A stretch of 21,038 nt of DNA from Desulfobacterales bacterium (GTDB taxonomy: Bacteria > Desulfobacterota > Desulfobacteria > Desulfobacterales > Desulfobacteraceae), in contig JAKSAU010001195.1 of assembly GCA_022361535.1 (NCBI GenBank), forward strand, positions 1-21,038, given 5' to 3'. Below are positions 17,258 to 21,038 of the stretch, in pieces. The translations under genes and the position numbers were made by a program. Below the pieces are notes generated by a model that was given only the letters and a program-made list of their open reading frames with translations, was not told the origin of the DNA and did no database searches. Positions within the stretch are counted from its first letter, which is position 1, and each line of letters opens with the position of its first letter.

Positions 17258-18408
17258 TGAACCAACTCCTCCATGGTCTTAACTGTCCTTGCAACATTTA
17301 CCTTTTCACCGTCTTCAATTAAACGGTGTCCGACAACCACGACGTTATCTCCTGGTTCAAGCCCTTGAGCCACAAGGATTCTCCAGCCGTCCTGGAACCC
17401 TGTTTCAACAGGTCTGAAAGCAACCTGGCCGTCGGTCTCAACAAAAAGACCGGTCTCTTTATTTTTTGTAACCAAAGAATAAATGGGAACAGCCAGACCT
17501 TCCCGGGTCTGATTCTTTATAATAGTGACCCTGGCAAACATATCAGGCAGGATCTGGAACTCCGGGTTATCCACTTTAATTTCAAGGTTATACAGCCTGG
17601 CCAAAGAGTCTGTTGTTTTATAAAGGTAATGATAGGAGCCGGTGACATTTTTTCCACCAAGGGCATCAAACCGCATATCAAACTTTTCAAGTTTGCGAAC
17701 GGCAGCCACATCTGATTCAGGTATGCCCACTTCCACTTTAAGCCGGTCCATCTCAAGGATTGATACAACCGGATCTCCCGCATCCAGAAAATTTCCGTAT
17801 TCGATATAGACCCGGTCTACGACCCCTTCCATGGGGGAGCGAATGGTACTCCGGTCAAGGTTCAGCTTGGCAAGATCCATGGCTGCCCGGGTGGTTTTAA
17901 CCCTTGCTTCGGCATCATCAAGCTGGGTTTGGGTGATAAACTGTTTTTTAGACAAGGCCTTGTACCGGTCAGCATTGGTTTTGGCTGTTTCATAGGATGC
18001 CAAAGCAGAGGAGTAGTTATGCTTGTAATCCCTGGGATCGATTACAGCCAGAATATCTCCTTTTTTTACATGCTGGCCTTCTTCCACCTTTTTGGTAACG
18101 ATTTTACCTTTTATTTCAGCAACAACAGTTAATGATATCCAGGGCTTGGCCGTTCCGGGCAGGCTGATTTTTTCGGTCACAAGCCCGGGCTGCATTTCCA
18201 TGGTCACCACATTTGTGAGGGCCCGGTTTTCTTTGATCTGCATGGCCTGTTGTTGTTCCAGGTCCGCTTTTTGTGCAGAAATTTTTTGCATGAGCGGCAA
18301 AACGACCAAGGCAATGACAAGCATAACAGCGGCAAAAGGCATGCTGTGCCAGATAAAACGTAAAAGTCGTCTTGTGAACGGTACCTCAGGTTTGGGTGTG
18401 GCGTCCAT
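17254..18408 (-). CDS. RND efflux periplasmic adaptor (membrane-fusion protein)
   Basis: A 384-residue HlyD/AcrA-type adaptor. An N-terminal membrane helix (about 24-44, FAAVMLVIALVVLPLM) replaces the lipoprotein signal of AcrA. The lipoyl half-motifs are VVAEIKGKIVTKKVEEGQHV, KKGDILAVID before the coiled coil and STIRSPMEGVVDRVYIEYGNF after it. The helical hairpin runs from about 130 to 185 (SALASYETAKTNADRYKALS and on). A beta-barrel domain and membrane-proximal domain follow (GLAVPIYSLVTKNKETGLFV). It joins the RND permease to an outer-membrane channel. The ATG at 18408 has AAGGA upstream. It is the first gene of a two-gene operon with a four-base overlap to the permease. Confidence 0.93.
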
Positions 18409-18444
18409 GAATCGATCCTTATCAAGAAAAATTAAAGATATTCC

Positions 18445-18472
18445 ATTTTAAATCCAAATTATGTGATTTCAA
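18445..18472 (-). promoter_or_regulatory. Sigma-70-type promoter of the efflux operon
   Basis: On the minus strand TTGAAA (18472-18467), 16 bases, then TAAAAT (18450-18445). The transcript would start near 18437, leaving a leader of about 28 bases to the ATG at 18408. Confidence 0.5.
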
Positions 18473-18724
18473 GGGGTTGCTCCATGAAAGACCTGAATTT
18501 GGATGTGTGACGGTTCTATATAACGAAGAAATAATAAAGTATAGAGCCAAATTGTTAAAAAATGTTCAGAAGTTTAATAGTTTAGATGGATACCAGCTCG
18601 CTTATCTTAAGAAATAGCTGCCAGGTTTTTAAAAAATATGTCTGATGCCTTTTTCTTAGAATAAATGAACCGATTTGCCAAGCCGTTAACAAGGCTGGAT
18701 GTACCAGCCAAAGGGAATAATTAT

Positions 18725-18753
18725 TTGACTTAACCACAGCCTGAGTATACATA
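18725..18753 (+). promoter_or_regulatory. Putative promoter of the HDOD gene
   Basis: TTGACT (18725-18730) is followed after 17 bases by TACATA (18748-18753), inside the stretch TATACATAAT. The -35 is good and the -10 could be shifted by a few bases. The leader would be about 50 bases. Confidence 0.4.
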
Positions 18754-18810
18754 ATTAGGCAGCGTTGTCGAAAACCGTTCATCCAATTGATAATAAAGGA
18801 TCTTATCATT

Positions 18811-19842
18811 ATGACTGATTCCCTGGTCGGTGAAAAAACCATTGCTTTAAGTCTTGCACAGGAAATTCTCACCACAAGTGTGGAGATACCTGCAATACCT
18901 GAAAATATGCGTCAGATTTTTCAAATGGTCCGTCAGCCAGAGGATAATATCGATATTCCTGAATTTGCCAATCTTGTGGAGTCTGACCCGGGTCTTTTTA
19001 CCAGGATTCTGCAGTTGGCCAATTCCTCGTATTACAGTGAAGTTGAAAAGATTACCACCTTAAGGGCTGCTATTACCCGTATTGGTCTTAGAGAAGCCGT
19101 AAATACGGTTTGCCTGGGTTTTTTTCAAAAAATGCTGCCCAAGTTTCCGGACATTGAAGGGTTTTCCTATAATGATTTCTGGGCTTTTTCCTGGGCCTGT
19201 GCTGTTGCAGCCAGGCGGCTTGGCCATCCGGCTCTGGGTATGGATGTAAAGCCAGGCGATCTTTATATGGCAGGAATGCTGCAAGGTTTGGGCAAACTTT
19301 TATTTGCCATTCATTATCCCAGAAAATTTGCTGATTGCGTGGCAAAGGCCCGGAAGTTTGAATCGCCCCTCTATGAGATTGAGAAAGATGTATTTGGTAC
19401 GACAGACAGCCTTGTGGCCGCCAGGGTATTGAGAACCTGGAACCTGCCTGCCAATATCTGTGAAGGGGTTGGGTTCTGCCATATGCCGCAGCATGCCGAG
19501 CCTGACTATATTCTTGTGGCCGGGCTGGTCGAATTTGCTTATGCCATTGCCGGTAACTGCGGGATTGGGGCCAATGGCGATGGAAATCTTATTGAACTGC
19601 CAAATACCTTTTTGGGACAAAAACCAAAGCTGTCCATTGCAAAACCCGAAACCCAGGAAGCCTTAACGGATGAACTTACACGGAGCCTGCAGAAGAAGGC
19701 GGGGTCAATGTTTCCCAAATCCGGCGCATCAAAACCGGGTACCCGTACCTCGTCAGCAAGAACTAAAAAACAGGCTCCTTCCCGTCAGGCACCCAAAAAG
19801 AAAAGCGGTGTCATGGGCTGGGTGAAGTCTTTGTTCCGTTAA
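18811..19842 (+). CDS. HDOD-domain signalling protein
   Basis: A 343-residue protein with one HDOD domain over about residues 15-215: EIPAIPENMRQIFQMV, ESDPGLFTRILQLANSSYY (the most typical HDOD stretch), TTLRAAITRIGLREAVNTVC and LYMAGMLQGLGKLLFAIHYP. HDOD domains resemble HD phosphohydrolases but lack the catalytic set and are linked to signalling or cell-cycle control. The last 70 or so residues are a low-complexity, Lys/Arg/Ser/Pro-rich tail ending KKKSGVMGWVKSLFR, which may be an amphipathic membrane- or nucleic-acid-contacting end. The start is ATG 18811 because AAAGGAT precedes it; the in-frame TTG at 18787 has no ribosome site. It is transcribed alone and ends at a strong terminator. 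Confidence 0.9.
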   Translation: MTDSLVGEKTIALSLAQEILTTSVEIPAIPENMRQIFQMVRQPEDNIDIPEFANLVESDPGLFTRILQLANSSYYSEVEKITTLRAAITRIGLREAVNTVCLGFFQKMLPKFPDIEGFSYNDFWAFSWACAVAARRLGHPALGMDVKPGDLYMAGMLQGLGKLLFAIHYPRKFADCVAKARKFESPLYEIEKDVFGTTDSLVAARVLRTWNLPANICEGVGFCHMPQHAEPDYILVAGLVEFAYAIAGNCGIGANGDGNLIELPNTFLGQKPKLSIAKPETQEALTDELTRSLQKKAGSMFPKSGASKPGTRTSSARTKKQAPSRQAPKKKSGVMGWVKSLFR

Positions 19843-19862
19843 AGATTTTTCTGATAGAAAAA

Positions 19863-19898
19863 GGCTGCTCCGAAAGGTACGGAGCAGCCGAAGTTTTT
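19863..19898. terminator. Strong bidirectional terminator
   Basis: GGCTGCTCCG (19863-19872) and CGGAGCAGCC (19880-19889) form a perfect ten-pair stem with a seven-base loop. TTTTT follows at 19894-19898 on the plus strand and TTTTT (19862-19858) on the minus strand. It serves the convergent HDOD and CoA-ligase genes. Confidence 0.9.
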
Positions 19899-19899
19899 A

Positions 19900-21038
19900 T
19901 TATTCGTTATACTGAGCCCGGATATCTTTTTTAGAGATCTTTCCCACAGAGGTTTTAGGGATTTCAGCATCCAATACCACTTTGGACGGTACGCCATATT
20001 TGGGAATCTGGCCCTTTTCCACGAAGGTCATGCAGAAATCTTGGATATCTTTTTCTGTTGTTTTTTCCTGGAATCCATCCCTGAGAACCACCATGGCCAA
20101 CGGCCGCTCTCCCCATTTTTCATCTTCAATTCCGACAACGGCAACTTCTACTACTGCCTCATGACGAGAGATGATATCTTCTAGCTCAAGTGATGAGATC
20201 CATTCCCCGCCGGTTTTGATGACATCCTTGAGCCGGTCTGTGATTTTCAGGTAGCCTTCGCTGTCAATAGTGCCGATGTCTCCGGTATGAAGCCAGCCGT
20301 TGGCCCAAAGTTCAGCGCTTTTGTCTTCATCCTTGACATACCCTTGGGTCAACCATGGGCTGCGGACAACTACTTCACCTGCTGTCTGGCCGTCATGGGG
20401 TAAAGGATCGCCTTTTACATCTACTATTTCCAGTTTGACGTTGGGAACGGGCAGGCCGGTTTTGCAACGGATTTCCACCTGTTCATCTTCGCTCTTTTCC
20501 CTTAAATGAGGTTTGATATTGGCCAGGGTGAGCAAAGGGCAGGTTTCAGACATGCCATAACCCGTGTAAAGGTTTATTCCATGCTCTAAGGCCTGCTTGC
20601 ACAGTCCCTGGGACAGTGCAGACCCGCCGATAATCACTTTCCAGCCTTCAAGGTTGACCTTTTTGATGGCAGGACTTGTGACCAGCATGTTCATGATGGT
20701 TGGCACACAGTGGGAATAGGTGACCTTTTCCGTGAGGATCAGCTTGAGAAGCATTTCAGGTTCATACCGTCCCGGGTATACTTGTTTTGATCCCAGCAGG
20801 GTCATCAAATAGGGCATGCCCCAGGCATGGACGTGGAACATCGGGGTCATTGGCATGTATACGTCAGAAGAGTTGATGTTGGCCTGGGCATCATAAGCGC
20901 ATAAACCGGACATGGCAGCATAAGTGTGAAGCACGATCTGGCGGTGGCTGAAAAAGACCCCTTTGGGCAAGCCTGTTGTGCCGGTGGTATAAAAGGTTGT
21001 GGCCATTGTGTTTTCATCAAAATCAGGAAAATCATAAA
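19900..21038 (-). CDS. AlkK-type fatty-acyl-CoA ligase, C-terminal part
   Basis: The frame is open to the right edge; codons beyond the internal ATG at 21006 (reading YDFPDFDENT) continue the protein, so that ATG is not the start. About 379 residues are present and the N-terminal third or so is missing. The adenylate-forming motifs are all visible: P-loop FYTTGTTGLPKG, NLYTGYGMSETCPLL, GWLHTGDIGTIDSEGY, ITDRLKDVIKTGGEWISSLE and the C-terminal catalytic lysine region PKTSVGKISKKDIR. The SHRQIVLHTYAAM stretch is typical of the AlkK/medium-to-long-chain acyl-CoA synthetase group. It activates fatty acids with ATP and CoA in the cytoplasm for beta-oxidation or lipid use. Chain-length preference cannot be read from sequence. 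Confidence 0.92.
   Translation of the reverse strand, partial: YDFPDFDENTMATTFYTTGTTGLPKGVFFSHRQIVLHTYAAMSGLCAYDAQANINSSDVYMPMTPMFHVHAWGMPYLMTLLGSKQVYPGRYEPEMLLKLILTEKVTYSHCVPTIMNMLVTSPAIKKVNLEGWKVIIGGSALSQGLCKQALEHGINLYTGYGMSETCPLLTLANIKPHLREKSEDEQVEIRCKTGLPVPNVKLEIVDVKGDPLPHDGQTAGEVVVRSPWLTQGYVKDEDKSAELWANGWLHTGDIGTIDSEGYLKITDRLKDVIKTGGEWISSLELEDIISRHEAVVEVAVVGIEDEKWGERPLAMVVLRDGFQEKTTEKDIQDFCMTFVEKGQIPKYGVPSKVVLDAEIPKTSVGKISKKDIRAQYNE

Larger units (their letters stand above)
18409..18810. other. Divergent intergenic region of the efflux operon and the HDOD gene
   Basis: No gene is visible in about 400 bases. It contains the efflux promoter near its left end and a HDOD-gene promoter near its right end. 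In between, CCAAGCC (18678-18684), GGCTGG (18693-18698) and CCAGCC (18704-18709) are mutually complementary and can form either of two hairpins. No regulator gene is adjacent. Confidence 0.5.

Overview
The window looks like chromosome of a Gram-negative anaerobe, most plausibly a sulfate reducer of the Desulfobacterota (Desulfobacter/Desulfobacula type). The grounds are a probable selenoprotein, a sensor kinase with a CxxCH heme-type periplasmic domain, a YeiH-type anion exporter run by an NtrC-class regulator, and moderate GC with strong AGGAGG ribosome sites. This is inferred from gene style; no rRNA or tRNA confirms it. There is no phage, IS element, CRISPR array or RNA gene.

Left part (1-4760): the tail of a DUF3108 protein meets, tail to tail, a 105-codon rhodanese gene. 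Two in-frame UGA codons stand where the family's CxC active-site cysteines should be, and a SECIS-like hairpin with a GGUCU loop follows. This is the most interesting object here. Next come a small lipoprotein and an HxlR-type regulator, divergent from a nitroreductase plus flavodoxin-like oxidoreductase pair; a near-perfect palindrome sits in the HxlR promoter. An alpha/beta hydrolase and a GNAT acetyltransferase follow on the minus strand.

Middle (5105-13766): an MBL-fold hydrolase and an 81-aa protein built of three CxxC-x10-CxP repeats lie on the plus strand. Facing them is a minus-strand cluster: 95-aa membrane or lipoprotein, YeiH-family transporter with an extra soluble block, an unlisted 52-aa single-helix protein, a hairpin terminator or attenuator, a universal stress protein and a tail-anchored protein. 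A very good sigma-54 promoter (TGGTACG-N4-TTGCTA) precedes the cluster. Immediately divergent are a heme-type sensor kinase and a sigma-54 activator. I infer one regulatory circuit: the kinase senses a redox or ligand signal at the membrane, and the activator then switches on the transporter operon.

Right part (13767-21038): an RND efflux pump and its membrane-fusion protein (overlapping ATGA, minus strand, own sigma-70-type promoter), a HDOD signalling protein on the plus strand, a strong bidirectional terminator, and the C-terminal part of an AlkK-type fatty-acyl-CoA ligase running off the right edge.
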